A stretch of DNA of 64,000 nt from Bacillus_I endophytica_A (GTDB lineage: Bacteria; Bacillota; Bacilli; Bacillales; Bacillaceae_H): positions 141,163 to 205,162 of the forward strand of contig NZ_JALAMS010000014.1 in the NCBI RefSeq assembly GCF_026790145.1, read 5' to 3'. Under the pieces are notes generated by a model. It was not told where the DNA came from. It searched no databases and saw only the letters and a list, made by a program, of their open reading frames with translations. The position numbers and the translations under genes were made by a program. This document shows, in pieces, positions 28,295 to 37,379 of the stretch. Every line of letters begins with the position of its first letter. Within the stretch, counting starts at the first letter, position 1.

Positions 28295-29227
28295 TTATAA
28301 ATCATTCCTTAATTTAGGGTTTATAGCGGCATTTATAATGTCAGAAATAGTGTTAAATATTACGAAAGAGACTGCTAATAAAAGAACATAAGCTTGAATA
28401 ACCGGAAAGTCTCTACTCAGGATAGACTTAACGCTTAGACTTCCTAACCCTGGCCATGCAAAAACATTTTCGATGACTACTGTGCTTCCTAATATAATAG
28501 GTATCGCCATACAAAATACTGAAATGGAAACTTGTAATGAATTTCTTAAAATCTGTAGGATAATTGTCTGCTCATTTAATCCACATGCTCTTCCATATAA
28601 TACGTAGTCTTCATTTAAGTTATTTAGCATAGAGCTTCTTACAATTCTGAAATAGATACCGGCATAACTTATTGTAATTACGATAACAGGGAGGATATAA
28701 CTCTTGTATGAACTCATCCCGCTTGTAGGTAACAAATCTAATTTAATAGAGAAGTACCAAATTATCATGGATGCTAGCCAGTAGGCTGGTGCTGATGTTA
28801 GAAAGAAAGAGACCCCTCTTACTGATTTATCAAATAGCCTTCCCTCTCTCATGGCACATAGCACTCCTAGGAATATTGACAGAACGATAACAAAAACAGA
28901 TGATACTAATGTTAACTTTAATGTATTTAAAAATGCAGGTCCTATTAATGACCAAACCGATTGTCCTGTAACGTATGAATTCCCAAAATCTAACTGAAAA
29001 CAAGCTATTACCCAGTGTAAATATTGCATGATAAATGGCTGATTTAGTCCTAATTCTTTTTTTGTTTCAATAATTAGTTCATCTGTTATCTTTGGAACAC
29101 CTTGAGCTTGTAATACCACTTCAGCCGGATCTTGAGGAGAAAGATTAATTAAAATAAAAGTTAAGAATGAGATGACTAAAAGTAATGGTATAGATATTAA
29201 TAACTTTTTAATAATGTAACTTCCCAT
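28295..29227 (-). CDS. cntB: Metallophore ABC importer permease CntB
   Basis: 310 residues, DppB/NikB type with the N-terminal ISFLTFILINLSPQDPAE region and an EAA loop at YGRACGLNEQTIILQILRNS (20 residues). AAAAGGAG precedes ATG 29227. A very strong hairpin separates it from cntA. Confidence 0.88.
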   Translation of the reverse strand: MGSYIIKKLLISIPLLLVISFLTFILINLSPQDPAEVVLQAQGVPKITDELIIETKKELGLNQPFIMQYLHWVIACFQLDFGNSYVTGQSVWSLIGPAFLNTLKLTLVSSVFVIVLSIFLGVLCAMREGRLFDKSVRGVSFFLTSAPAYWLASMIIWYFSIKLDLLPTSGMSSYKSYILPVIVITISYAGIYFRIVRSSMLNNLNEDYVLYGRACGLNEQTIILQILRNSLQVSISVFCMAIPIILGSTVVIENVFAWPGLGSLSVKSILSRDFPVIQAYVLLLAVSFVIFNTISDIINAAINPKLRNDL

Positions 29228-29289
29228 AGATAATCTCCTTTTTAAAAATAGGATTAATAGCTAGATTAATTATGTAGATAGTGTTCATT

Positions 29290-29326
29290 ACAAATAAAAA
29301 GGGAGATTATCTCCCTTTTTATTTGT
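29290..29326 (-). terminator. Intercistronic hairpin between cntA and cntB
   Basis: A near-perfect palindrome: ACAAATAAAAAGGGAGAT (29290-29307) with its complement at 29309-29326. It starts a few bases after the cntA stop. A partial terminator or mRNA-stabilising hairpin here would give more binding protein than permease. Confidence 0.8.
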
Positions 29327-29331
29327 AATTT

Positions 29332-30960
29332 CTATTCAAAGTGCATTTTCTCAAACGGTAATTCGAATTGTGTTTGTTTAAACGAAATTCCTTTTAAATT
29401 CTTTGGGGCAATTACAGTTACACTGCCATTGGATATTGGAATAAAGACGGCTTCATCATGAACAATTTTTAGAATATCAGCGTACAATGATTTACGTGTT
29501 TCTTCATTCATAGATACCATAACATCGTCAATTTTGTTATAGAGTTCATCTGCTTTTTCAATTCCTTTAGTAGTGTGTAAATAAGAAGATGGGGAAGTAA
29601 AAGCAGAAATAGTACTTTGCGGATCATATGCTAATCCCCATGTCTGATTGAATAATAAATCATAGTCACCAGTTGATCTTCTATTTGCAATTGAAGTTGA
29701 CTCCTCACCAATAATCTGGAGCTGAACACCTATCTCTTTTAATGAACTTTGGATAAATTCAGCCTGGGTCTTTTGGGAAGAAGAACTGCTGTCATAATAA
29801 AGCTTCACTGCCAATTTTTCACCATCTCTTATTCTAATTCCGTTACTATCTTCTATTGCCCATCCTGCTTTTTGTAAAATTCCCTTTGCTTTATTTAAAT
29901 CGTAACCCCTCTTTTTCAAATTAACATCTGCATAATTAACATTATGTGAAAATAGAGTATTGGCTACAGTTTCTGTTCCACTTAAAATCTCTTTACTAAT
30001 TGTTTTCCAATCAATAGCGTACCAAATAGCTTCACGTACAGGTTTTTCATGTACTGGATTACCAGATTGACTACTATTAGCTACGATCATTTTAGTATTC
30101 ATTGGTGCACTTCTAATTAATTGATAATCACCCGAATCAACTAATTGGTTCATAGCCTCAACATCCAGACTATCTGTCCCCCTGTCATCTGTAAAAGCAA
30201 AGTTGACTTCTCCTTTTTGTAAGGCTAGAAACGTTGTTTCTCCTGCTGGAAGAACTTTAGAAGTAATTTTTTTAACCTTAGGCACTCCATTCCAGTAGTT
30301 TTCATTTGCTTTAAAGGTTGCATATTCATCAACTTTATGTTCGGTAAGCACATATGGACCTGTACCATGGTAACCTCTGACTCCCCCTTTTGTTTCTCCA
30401 TTAATAAAGTCTTTAGGTGAGATAAATACATAAGGTCTTGTCATCGATAACTCAACTAAGGTAGGATAATATGCTTCTGATAATACTAATTCAACGGTAT
30501 ATTCATCTATAACCTTACAATCTACTATTTTTGTTGAGAGTTTAATCCAAGAATGCTTTTCTACATTAGCTTGTACAGCATCAATATTCTTCTTCACTGC
30601 TTCTGCATTAAATGGTTCTCCATCATGAAATTTAACATCTTTTCTTAAATGAAAAGTATACGTTTTCCCGTCTTTAGAGATATTCCATGACTCAGCAAGT
30701 AAAGGTTTAATCCCATCTTCTGTGTTTTCGACTAACGATTCATATACTAGGGCCTGCGCTGGCATTGACCCTGTATATAAATGAGGATTCATATCATTGA
30801 TATCTTTAGGTGCCGCATAAACTATACCTTTCTCGTTACTTTGCGAGTCAGTTCCTGCTGTTTTCTTACGTTCAGAAGTATTTAATACTACAAGGCAAAC
30901 AACTACAATACATAATATAAAAAAAACTAAAGCCCCTAACTTAAATCTCTTGACTAGCAA
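29332..30960 (-). CDS. cntA: Metallophore-binding extracellular protein CntA
   Basis: 542 residues, Opp/Nik-type substrate-binding protein. It tracks S. aureus CntA in diagnostic places: KDINDMNPHLYTGSMPA, FTDDRGTDSLD, PMNTKMIV and TWGLAYDPQSTISAF. TTG start at 30960, 8 nt after AGGGAGAG. The N-terminal hydrophobic segment has Cys residues but no lipobox (ILC and VVVC lack the small residue), so it is anchored by an uncleaved helix or an unusual lipobox. It has its own Zur-type box about 95-115 nt upstream. Confidence 0.92.
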   Translation of the reverse strand: MLVKRFKLGALVFFILCIVVVCLVVLNTSERKKTAGTDSQSNEKGIVYAAPKDINDMNPHLYTGSMPAQALVYESLVENTEDGIKPLLAESWNISKDGKTYTFHLRKDVKFHDGEPFNAEAVKKNIDAVQANVEKHSWIKLSTKIVDCKVIDEYTVELVLSEAYYPTLVELSMTRPYVFISPKDFINGETKGGVRGYHGTGPYVLTEHKVDEYATFKANENYWNGVPKVKKITSKVLPAGETTFLALQKGEVNFAFTDDRGTDSLDVEAMNQLVDSGDYQLIRSAPMNTKMIVANSSQSGNPVHEKPVREAIWYAIDWKTISKEILSGTETVANTLFSHNVNYADVNLKKRGYDLNKAKGILQKAGWAIEDSNGIRIRDGEKLAVKLYYDSSSSSQKTQAEFIQSSLKEIGVQLQIIGEESTSIANRRSTGDYDLLFNQTWGLAYDPQSTISAFTSPSSYLHTTKGIEKADELYNKIDDVMVSMNEETRKSLYADILKIVHDEAVFIPISNGSVTVIAPKNLKGISFKQTQFELPFEKMHFE

Positions 30961-31053
30961 TATTCTTTCTCTCCCTTTAAATGCACTTAGTCTGTATCCA
31001 ATATAGATTTATTGTGCGAATATGAACGTCATAATAAATAGGATACGCACCCT

Positions 31054-31074
31054 ATTTCGTAATTATTACGATTT
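31054..31074 (-). promoter_or_regulatory. Zur-type box upstream of cntA, inside the operon
   Basis: The core TCGTAATTATTACGA (31057-31071) is a perfect 7-1-7 palindrome matching the Bacillus Zur box. It lies between cntM and cntA, so the importer half can be transcribed and zinc-repressed separately from the biosynthetic half. Confidence 0.85.
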
Positions 31075-31097
31075 AAAAATCATTTTATTCCATTACT

Positions 31098-32402
31098 CTA
31101 ATAGCTCTTATTCCTACCTATTTTATTGCATATCATATTTAAATCATCGGTAAAACTTTGAATGTTAAAGGCCTTGGATAGAAGTCTTTCTTTTTGAGAC
31201 TTAGCAAATCTTTCTATCTTGCTCTCATACGTGTTAATAAATTTATCTATAGTTGGACAATCCAAATTTAGATACCTTGCAATTCCTTGTATAATTTTTA
31301 TGCGATAGTAGTCCTCTTTAGGCATCCTTGGAATGTCTAAGTATCCTTCCCTATTAACAAATACTTTTCTAAGAGGAACAGCAGAAAAATCAAAATATCT
31401 TCCGTTCTTATCTGGTTCTGAATAAGGATCAATTAATAAGGATGTATAACGTACATACAATAAATATTCTTGATGAATAGTCTCTAAATGTGGGAAATCC
31501 TCAATATCTTGACGAGATAAACTTTCTAGTCTTATTGGATAATTATCATCTATCATAAACTTCAGCAAATTAAGTTCTTCTACTTTCATATGCCTTAAAA
31601 TATTCATAACTTCTTTCCATTGAGATAGCATATCACGGATTAAATATTGGGTAATAGGGCCCTCAGGATAGATTTTATACACAAATTTTTTTGTATCTCT
31701 ATCTTCAAATATTGCATTTAATGAAAAGGAATTCATAAATAATGGAGGATGAACATATAAAGAAATATTTCTTGTTTCTGCCTCAATTGGAGATCGCATA
31801 ACTTCTAGATTAATGCCTAACTGTTTATATATATCACAAAGCACAACTATATTTTCAGATGGATAATGTGTAGATCCTATATAGACTGTTTTCTTAATTG
31901 CTGTTGTTAATGCATGATTAGATGGATTATCATGTATCCATCGGGTATCACCGTAGTATGTAGAAAAACTAATAATTTCTACATTTGAATTTATATTGTT
32001 TATATAACTACTTATTAAATTGTTTGAACCAAAAGTTGGGGAAATTAAAACTATACATCTAACGTACTGTAATACTTCCTTATTAAGCTGCTTTATTACT
32101 TCAATATATGCATCAGTTGTTACAGTCAAAATAACCGTATCCCATTTACCTCTAACAGTTTCATAACCCTTAAAAATTTGATCAACGAAACATTTGCCTT
32201 CTACATTACGATGCTTTTCACTTTGAACACTTACCCTAATTAATTTATTACTCTGCTTTAAAGCCCAAAAGAAACTTTTCGAACGAACAGACTCTCTTCC
32301 GGCAATCCCGACATAGCAATTTGATTGTTTCTTTAAACTGACAGCAAGCTGAATTGATGTTGGACCAGTTCCTAATATTAGAATTCTCTTAAAATCACTC
32401 AT
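31098..32402 (-). CDS. cntM: Staphylopine-type opine dehydrogenase CntM
   Basis: 434 residues, the length of S. aureus CntM (about 433). The N-terminal dinucleotide motif is ILILGTGPTSIQLAVSL. The rest follows the staphylopine/pseudopaline dehydrogenase family (DUF2338). It condenses the CntL product with an alpha-keto acid using NAD(P)H. Whether pyruvate (staphylopine) or 2-oxoglutarate (pseudopaline-type) is used cannot be read with certainty; presence of cntK favours the staphylopine type. Confidence 0.9.
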   Translation of the reverse strand: MSDFKRILILGTGPTSIQLAVSLKKQSNCYVGIAGRESVRSKSFFWALKQSNKLIRVSVQSEKHRNVEGKCFVDQIFKGYETVRGKWDTVILTVTTDAYIEVIKQLNKEVLQYVRCIVLISPTFGSNNLISSYINNINSNVEIISFSTYYGDTRWIHDNPSNHALTTAIKKTVYIGSTHYPSENIVVLCDIYKQLGINLEVMRSPIEAETRNISLYVHPPLFMNSFSLNAIFEDRDTKKFVYKIYPEGPITQYLIRDMLSQWKEVMNILRHMKVEELNLLKFMIDDNYPIRLESLSRQDIEDFPHLETIHQEYLLYVRYTSLLIDPYSEPDKNGRYFDFSAVPLRKVFVNREGYLDIPRMPKEDYYRIKIIQGIARYLNLDCPTIDKFINTYESKIERFAKSQKERLLSKAFNIQSFTDDLNMICNKIGRNKSY

Positions 32403-32417
32403 AGAACTCTTCCCTTC

Positions 32418-33233
32418 TTATATGTAAGTGATGAATTTAGGCGCCTTTTTATACAATTCAATATCAAACACATCATGTGGACGTAATATATCTTCTGCTT
32501 TATTCCATTTTTGTTTATCTACTTTCCTTGAAGGATAATTAAATAAGGATTTTAACTGGTCCCCATACCTCATAGCCACAACTACATCTTCGTTTGTTAA
32601 TTCATGAAGTTGATCTAGAATTCTATATTTATCTTTAACAGTTGAACTAAAAATAATATGGGTAGCATCTTTTGTGAAATCAAGATATTCTACAGGTGTT
32701 TTTTCTAACCTAATATTTAATTCTGTTCCTAATATTTCGATCACTTTTAATCCAAGTTCTATGGCTTCATCATCAATATCTATCCCTACAACCTCAGCTC
32801 CTGTTCGTTTCGCAATTAATATAGGAGTCATCGGAAAGGCCCCTGAACCTACTAATAACACTTTTGAATCAGGAGTAATCTGGAAGCTACCAAACTCTTT
32901 TTCAATGCATGACTCTACATTTTTAAAATAATCCGTTATTTCAGTCTCTCCATTTAGAAGTTTCATTGCTCGATATTTTTCCATAATAGCTACACACAGA
33001 GCCGATTTCCTTCTCAGATGATTTACAACTTGATCTAAATCACCATTTTCTTGGTTCTCTAATTGGTTCCATATTCCTTGGTTCTCTACATTTGTTATGA
33101 AATGAGAATATTTATTTATTAGCGCTTCTAACTCTGAACAATTGTTAACTGTATGATTATAGCTTACTGTTAACTCATTAAATCTTTCTAGGTATTCATT
33201 TAAATCTTTTAGAAAATTCTCTAGCTCATTCAT
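32418..33233 (-). CDS. cntL: Nicotianamine synthase-like enzyme CntL
   Basis: 271 residues, length of S. aureus CntL. A helical N-terminal region is followed by a SAM-binding core: VLLVGSGAFPMTPILIAKRT, then VVGIDIDDEAIELG. These match bacterial nicotianamine synthase-like proteins, which transfer one aminobutyrate unit from SAM to histidine. AGGAG before the ATG. It lies between cntK and cntM, 15 nt from cntM. Confidence 0.92.
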   Translation of the reverse strand: MNELENFLKDLNEYLERFNELTVSYNHTVNNCSELEALINKYSHFITNVENQGIWNQLENQENGDLDQVVNHLRRKSALCVAIMEKYRAMKLLNGETEITDYFKNVESCIEKEFGSFQITPDSKVLLVGSGAFPMTPILIAKRTGAEVVGIDIDDEAIELGLKVIEILGTELNIRLEKTPVEYLDFTKDATHIIFSSTVKDKYRILDQLHELTNEDVVVAMRYGDQLKSLFNYPSRKVDKQKWNKAEDILRPHDVFDIELYKKAPKFITYI

Positions 33234-33261
33234 TTATTCTCGCTCCTATATAGTGTAATAG

Positions 33262-34095
33262 TTAAACAGTTATAAAAGCTTTCCCTTGTGCTACTATACC
33301 TACAGATCCTTCAATCTTAAGACTTATTAATTTTCTCTCCTGATAATTAGCAATTGCGGTAATAGTTCCACCAGGTTGTTTTACATGGATGGTAGTCTCT
33401 CGTTTATTTTTCCAAGCTAAGTAAGATCCTAAAGAGGCTGTACCTGAGCCACACCCCCTTTCCCAAACCATACTATCTAAGTGTGGGATATAAATAAGAG
33501 GTTCCAATTCATGAGAATCTTGATTATACAAAAGAATCCCGATCAAACTTACATTTAAAGTTAAGGCTAGTGATTTTGCCAATGATTGGGCCTCTTCTTT
33601 CACTCTTTCATTAAAATCCTTTACGTTCCTTACAATATGTACAAACTCTCCGTAATCTATTAAGACAATATCCAGTTTATTCCCTTCATGATTGATAGTT
33701 CTTTGTTTGATTTCTTTTGGAATAGGCATCGTAACCTGACAATAGTACTCATCTGCTACCCTCTTCACTTCACATTCTACGAGGGAATCTGTTCCGGACA
33801 CTTCTAACAATATTTTTTTTACCCCATTGTGTTTTAGCTCTTGTTTAGACATGATAAAAGCTGCTAGTGCCATACAGGCATTACCGCAAAATTCTCCACC
33901 CGCCATTTGTAAGTGTGCATCAGCTTTATAACTTATAGGTTCTTCTATAAAACCTACTTGTTCAGCATATACACTGTTATATGACATAATTTTTGTTGCG
34001 ATATCTTTGTGAGCTTTGGCTGGATGAGCAGTTTCAACTAGAATTGTCATATTCTGAGTCGGATTTAGTTTCACAAAATGGATCTCCTGTTCCAA
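33262..34095 (-). CDS. cntK: Histidine racemase CntK (DapF-fold)
   Basis: About 278 residues of the cofactor-independent diaminopimelate epimerase fold. Catalytic Cys candidates are in GGEFCGNACMAL and ERGCGSGTASLG. It converts L- to D-histidine, the first step of staphylopine synthesis. Start set at TTG 34095: AAAGGAGAGG lies 5 nt before it and the protein then begins like S. aureus CntK. The ATG at 34134 overlaps the operator region and lacks a ribosome site. Confidence 0.9.
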   Translation of the reverse strand: MEQEIHFVKLNPTQNMTILVETAHPAKAHKDIATKIMSYNSVYAEQVGFIEEPISYKADAHLQMAGGEFCGNACMALAAFIMSKQELKHNGVKKILLEVSGTDSLVECEVKRVADEYYCQVTMPIPKEIKQRTINHEGNKLDIVLIDYGEFVHIVRNVKDFNERVKEEAQSLAKSLALTLNVSLIGILLYNQDSHELEPLIYIPHLDSMVWERGCGSGTASLGSYLAWKNKRETTIHVKQPGGTITAIANYQERKLISLKIEGSVGIVAQGKAFITV

Positions 34096-34136
34096 TCGCA
34101 CCTCTCCTTTACTAATGTATGAACTAAAAATCATGT

Positions 34137-34157
34137 AAATAGTAATAATTACGATTT
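34137..34157 (-). promoter_or_regulatory. Zur-type box at the cntK start
   Basis: Core TAGTAATAATTACGA (34140-34154): 7-1-7 palindrome with one mismatch. It lies between the predicted promoter and the cntK TTG start, a repressing position. Confidence 0.8.
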
Positions 34158-34171
34158 ACATTTAAGGATAG

Positions 34172-34199
34172 CTTATACTATGTTATTTACCATCGTCAA
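34172..34199 (-). promoter_or_regulatory. Predicted cntK promoter
   Basis: Minus strand: -35 TTGACG (34199-34194), 16-nt spacer, -10 TATAAG (34177-34172). Transcription would start near 34165, with the Zur-type box just downstream. Confidence 0.6.
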
Positions 34200-34277
34200 T
34201 ACCTATTTTTCTATTTTATGTTAAACACTGAATATAACTGTAGGGTGTTTGTGGGATCCCCTCCCTAGAGGAAAATC

Positions 34278-34660
34278 AATTTTTACAGATAAGGCATACA
34301 CTATAAACTTCAAATTTGTGGTGACTAATCTGATAATTAGAGTCAATGTTCATGGGGCAAATATCTAATTCTGTTATACTTAGACGTTTTGTGCAAATAA
34401 AGAAGTGAGAATGAGTAGTAAGTTTACTCTTCAAACAAAAAAATTTTTTCTATTAAACTAATGTCTCTAAAAAGGAAGATATTACGATATACAGTATCCA
34501 AGCTAACATTTCCTGATGCTTTTTGAAGGGATTGTATAACTAACTTGACTGATATAAACCGATATCGCTAATGTACGGAAAATGATAAAATTTCTAATCG
34601 TTTAGGAGTAAACTTGTAGCCATTATCCCTGAGGTTAATTTTATAATCTTCCACATTCAA
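34278..34660 (-). pseudogene. Decayed zur-like (Fur family) regulator gene
   Basis: From a TTG at 34660 with GGGGAGGAG behind it the frame reads MNVEDYKINLRDNGYKFTPK and then KRLEILSFSVH, as Bacillus Zur, then hits an in-frame TAG near codon 31. The same frame continues VSLDTVYRNIFLFRDISLIE (the Fur-family recognition-helix region). After a shift in a T-run near 34440 the next frame gives THSHFFICT, LDICPM and HHKFEVYSVCLICKN, the His/Cys metal-site end of Zur. One stop and one frameshift make it non-functional. It lies in the cnt-nik divergent region, facing the nik Zur boxes. Confidence 0.85.
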
Positions 34661-34770
34661 AATTCTCCTCCCCTCCCCCTCGTCCCTATTTAATTTCAAT
34701 TATCGAGGAGCAAATGTTCAATCCTAAACAAAATAACAAGTTAGAAATATAACCTATAAAATTATTAATA

Positions 34771-34822
34771 TTGCCAAATAGGAATGATTACGATAGAATA
34801 TAAATCGTAATTATTACGCATT
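34771..34822 (+). promoter_or_regulatory. nikA promoter with two Zur-type boxes
   Basis: -35 TTGCCA (34771-34776), 17-nt spacer, -10 TAGAAT (34794-34799). A degenerate box (TAGGAATGATTACGA, 34779-34793) fills the spacer. A near-perfect one (TCGTAATTATTACGC, 34805-34819, in an AAATCG context) covers the start point. Confidence 0.8.
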
Positions 34823-34840
34823 AGGGGGAGTATATTTAAA

Positions 34841-36430
34841 ATGGTTAGAAATAGAGACTGTTATAAGATTTATAATATTTTTAATAGGTACATTAGAAAT
34901 AATTTTTTAAAAATAGGATTTTTAGTAATTTTTGCGGGTTTATTGAGTGCGTGTGAGAACTCAGCAACAGAAACTAAAAATAAGGAAGAAGGTAAACACG
35001 TTCATTTTCTTTATAATTTCTCTACTAATTCTCTTGATCCACATGTAGATTCAAGTTATGTTCCGTTAAGAGCAGGAATAACAGAAACACTAGTTCGATT
35101 AGATGAAAAAAATTTAACCATTAAACCATGGCTAGCTGAAAGCTGGGAAGGTGAAGATGGTCAACACTGGACAATTAAACTCCGTGAAGATGTTAAATTT
35201 CAAAATGGTAAGAAAATGGATGCTAAAGCAGTTAAAGCTTCTCTCGAACGTGCACTTAAAGAAAGTGTTGCTGTGGAAAATGCACTGAAAATTAATAATA
35301 TTCAAGCAGATGGATACTCCTTACATATTACAACTACTGAACCATTTCCAGAGTTTGTCTCAGAACTTGTAAACCCTAATGTTTCAATTATTGATGTAAC
35401 AGAAGGAGATATTGTTAATAAACCTATAGGTACAGGGCCTTTTGCATTAGAGAGTTTCACTCCTGGAAGCAAACTGGAACTAAAACGTTATAACGATTAT
35501 TGGGATGGAGCTTCAAAGCTCGACTCTGTAACCTTCTCATTTAATGAAGATGCAAATGCTCGTTCGCTTGCCTTAAAGTCTGGGCAGGTAGATATTGTTT
35601 ATCGTCCCGAAGTAGAGACTCTTGAAACCCTAAAAGCAATGGATGGTATTAAAGTTGAGTCCACAGCAACTTTTCGCGTACATCAAATGACAATGAATAT
35701 GCAACGGAAAAGTTTACAGGATGTCAATGTACGACGAGCTGTAGATGCGTTAATTGACCGTCAAAAAATTGTGGATACTATTCTGCTTGGGCATGCTGAA
35801 GTTGCTCAAGGTCCGTTCCTTCCTTCCCTTCCCTTTGCTCCAAAGTATGAAAATAGTCAAAGGGAGAAAGGTGCAGACATAGCTATAAAACACTTAAAGA
35901 AAGCCGGTTATAAGCTTAAAGACGAAAAAATGCAAAAAAATGGAGAACCACTTAAATTTACCTTACTAACTTATTCAGCAAGAGCCGATTTACCCTTAAT
36001 TGCTCAAGTTTTTCAATCAGATGCTAAAAAAATTGGGATTGATGTTGAGATAAGACAAATTGACATTCCAGAAGAATATATGGCGTCAAACCGCGATTGG
36101 GACTTGGCTACTTATAGTAATTTGACAGCTCCTCGTGGAGATGCAGGTTATTATTTGAATGCTACTTACCACCCCACTGGTGCTCTAAACTTTAGTGGTG
36201 CAAGTGATTCGAAATTGACAGCTATCATTGGTAAACTCAATCAAACAGTCAATCAAGAAGAACGAGCTACACTTTCAGAGCAGGCAGCTAATTATATAAA
36301 TGAGCATGTAATTAATTCGTTTGTTTTACATCCTTCAACAATCGTTGCCTACAATGAAGATAAAGTTAAGAATTGGGTAACTACCCGTAGTGAATATTAC
36401 ATGATTACAAATAAACTGGATGTGAAGTAG
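34841..36430 (+). CDS. Nickel/peptide ABC transporter substrate-binding lipoprotein (NikA-type)
   Basis: 529 residues, SBP family 5. N-terminal positively charged region and lipobox LLSAC (Cys near residue 38), then the family motif around PHVDSSYVPLRAGITETLVR and WDGASKLDSVTF. Closest in plan to nickel-binding NikA/Opp2A proteins. First gene of a five-gene ABC operon that diverges from cnt and carries Zur-type boxes. Ligand may be nickel, a nickel chelate or another metallophore. GGGGGAG lies before the start. Confidence 0.82.
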   Translation: MVRNRDCYKIYNIFNRYIRNNFLKIGFLVIFAGLLSACENSATETKNKEEGKHVHFLYNFSTNSLDPHVDSSYVPLRAGITETLVRLDEKNLTIKPWLAESWEGEDGQHWTIKLREDVKFQNGKKMDAKAVKASLERALKESVAVENALKINNIQADGYSLHITTTEPFPEFVSELVNPNVSIIDVTEGDIVNKPIGTGPFALESFTPGSKLELKRYNDYWDGASKLDSVTFSFNEDANARSLALKSGQVDIVYRPEVETLETLKAMDGIKVESTATFRVHQMTMNMQRKSLQDVNVRRAVDALIDRQKIVDTILLGHAEVAQGPFLPSLPFAPKYENSQREKGADIAIKHLKKAGYKLKDEKMQKNGEPLKFTLLTYSARADLPLIAQVFQSDAKKIGIDVEIRQIDIPEEYMASNRDWDLATYSNLTAPRGDAGYYLNATYHPTGALNFSGASDSKLTAIIGKLNQTVNQEERATLSEQAANYINEHVINSFVLHPSTIVAYNEDKVKNWVTTRSEYYMITNKLDVK

Positions 36431-36434
36431 ATAG

Positions 36435-37379
36435 ATGGTTCAAATTATTGTTCGGAAGTTTCTTGAAGTTTTTATTTTTATGTTGTTTATTACCTTTGTA
36501 AGCTTTTTATTTATTAGGCTTGCACCTGGGGATCCTGTGTTGACTATTCTGAATGTTGATGAACTATCTGTTAGTCAAGAACAGGTGGAAATGTTGAGAG
36601 AAGAAATGGGATTCAACAAGCCTTTACTCGTTCAATATGGGTATTGGCTTCTTAATTTTGTTCAACTTGATTTCGGTCAGTCGTATGTTACTGGTCAACC
36701 TGTAATAGAAATGATTTTAACTGGTCTTCCCGCTACAGTTGAATTAACAATTGGGTCAATGATCGTTATGTTGGCAGTATCGATTCCATTAGGTTCCTTA
36801 TCAGCCCTGTATCGGGATAGCTGGATTGATCAGATTAGTAGAATACTATCGATTATTGGAGCAGCTATCCCTAGTTTTTGGTTAGGTCTTATTTTTATCG
36901 ATTTAATTAGTGTACGTTTTAGTTGGCTTCCAACAATGGGGAGAGATGGACTATCCTCATTAATCTTACCATCGCTGACACTTGGTTTAGCTATTTCTAG
37001 TGTATATGTCCGCTTGCTTCGTTCAAGCTTACTTGATTCTCTTGGTCAAGAATTTATTCGTTCAGCAAGAGCTCGTGGTCTGTCAGATAAACGAATCTTT
37101 TTAGTCCATGCATTTCGACATAGCCTCCCTCCGGTTATTACTGTATTTGGGGTAAGTTTGGGAAGCTTAATTGGTGGTGTAGTGGTGATTGAAGTTCTAT
37201 TTGCATATCCGGGTATAGGAAAACTTGTAGTTGATGCAATACGCCAACGAGATTATCCACTCATACAAGGATATATTTTAATCATGTCTGCTGTAGTTTT
37301 TATTGTAAATACATGCGTTGATTTGTCTTATCGATATTTGAACCCAGAAATGAAATTAAAAGAAACGGAGAGTAAATAG
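36435..37379 (+). CDS. nikB: Nickel/peptide ABC transporter permease (NikB-type)
   Basis: 314 residues, NikB/DppB family: FLFIRLAPGDPV in the first loop and an EAA loop at RSARARGLSDKRIFLVHAFR (20 residues). It begins 4 nt after the binding-protein stop. Six transmembrane segments. Confidence 0.85.
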   Translation: MVQIIVRKFLEVFIFMLFITFVSFLFIRLAPGDPVLTILNVDELSVSQEQVEMLREEMGFNKPLLVQYGYWLLNFVQLDFGQSYVTGQPVIEMILTGLPATVELTIGSMIVMLAVSIPLGSLSALYRDSWIDQISRILSIIGAAIPSFWLGLIFIDLISVRFSWLPTMGRDGLSSLILPSLTLGLAISSVYVRLLRSSLLDSLGQEFIRSARARGLSDKRIFLVHAFRHSLPPVITVFGVSLGSLIGGVVVIEVLFAYPGIGKLVVDAIRQRDYPLIQGYILIMSAVVFIVNTCVDLSYRYLNPEMKLKETESK

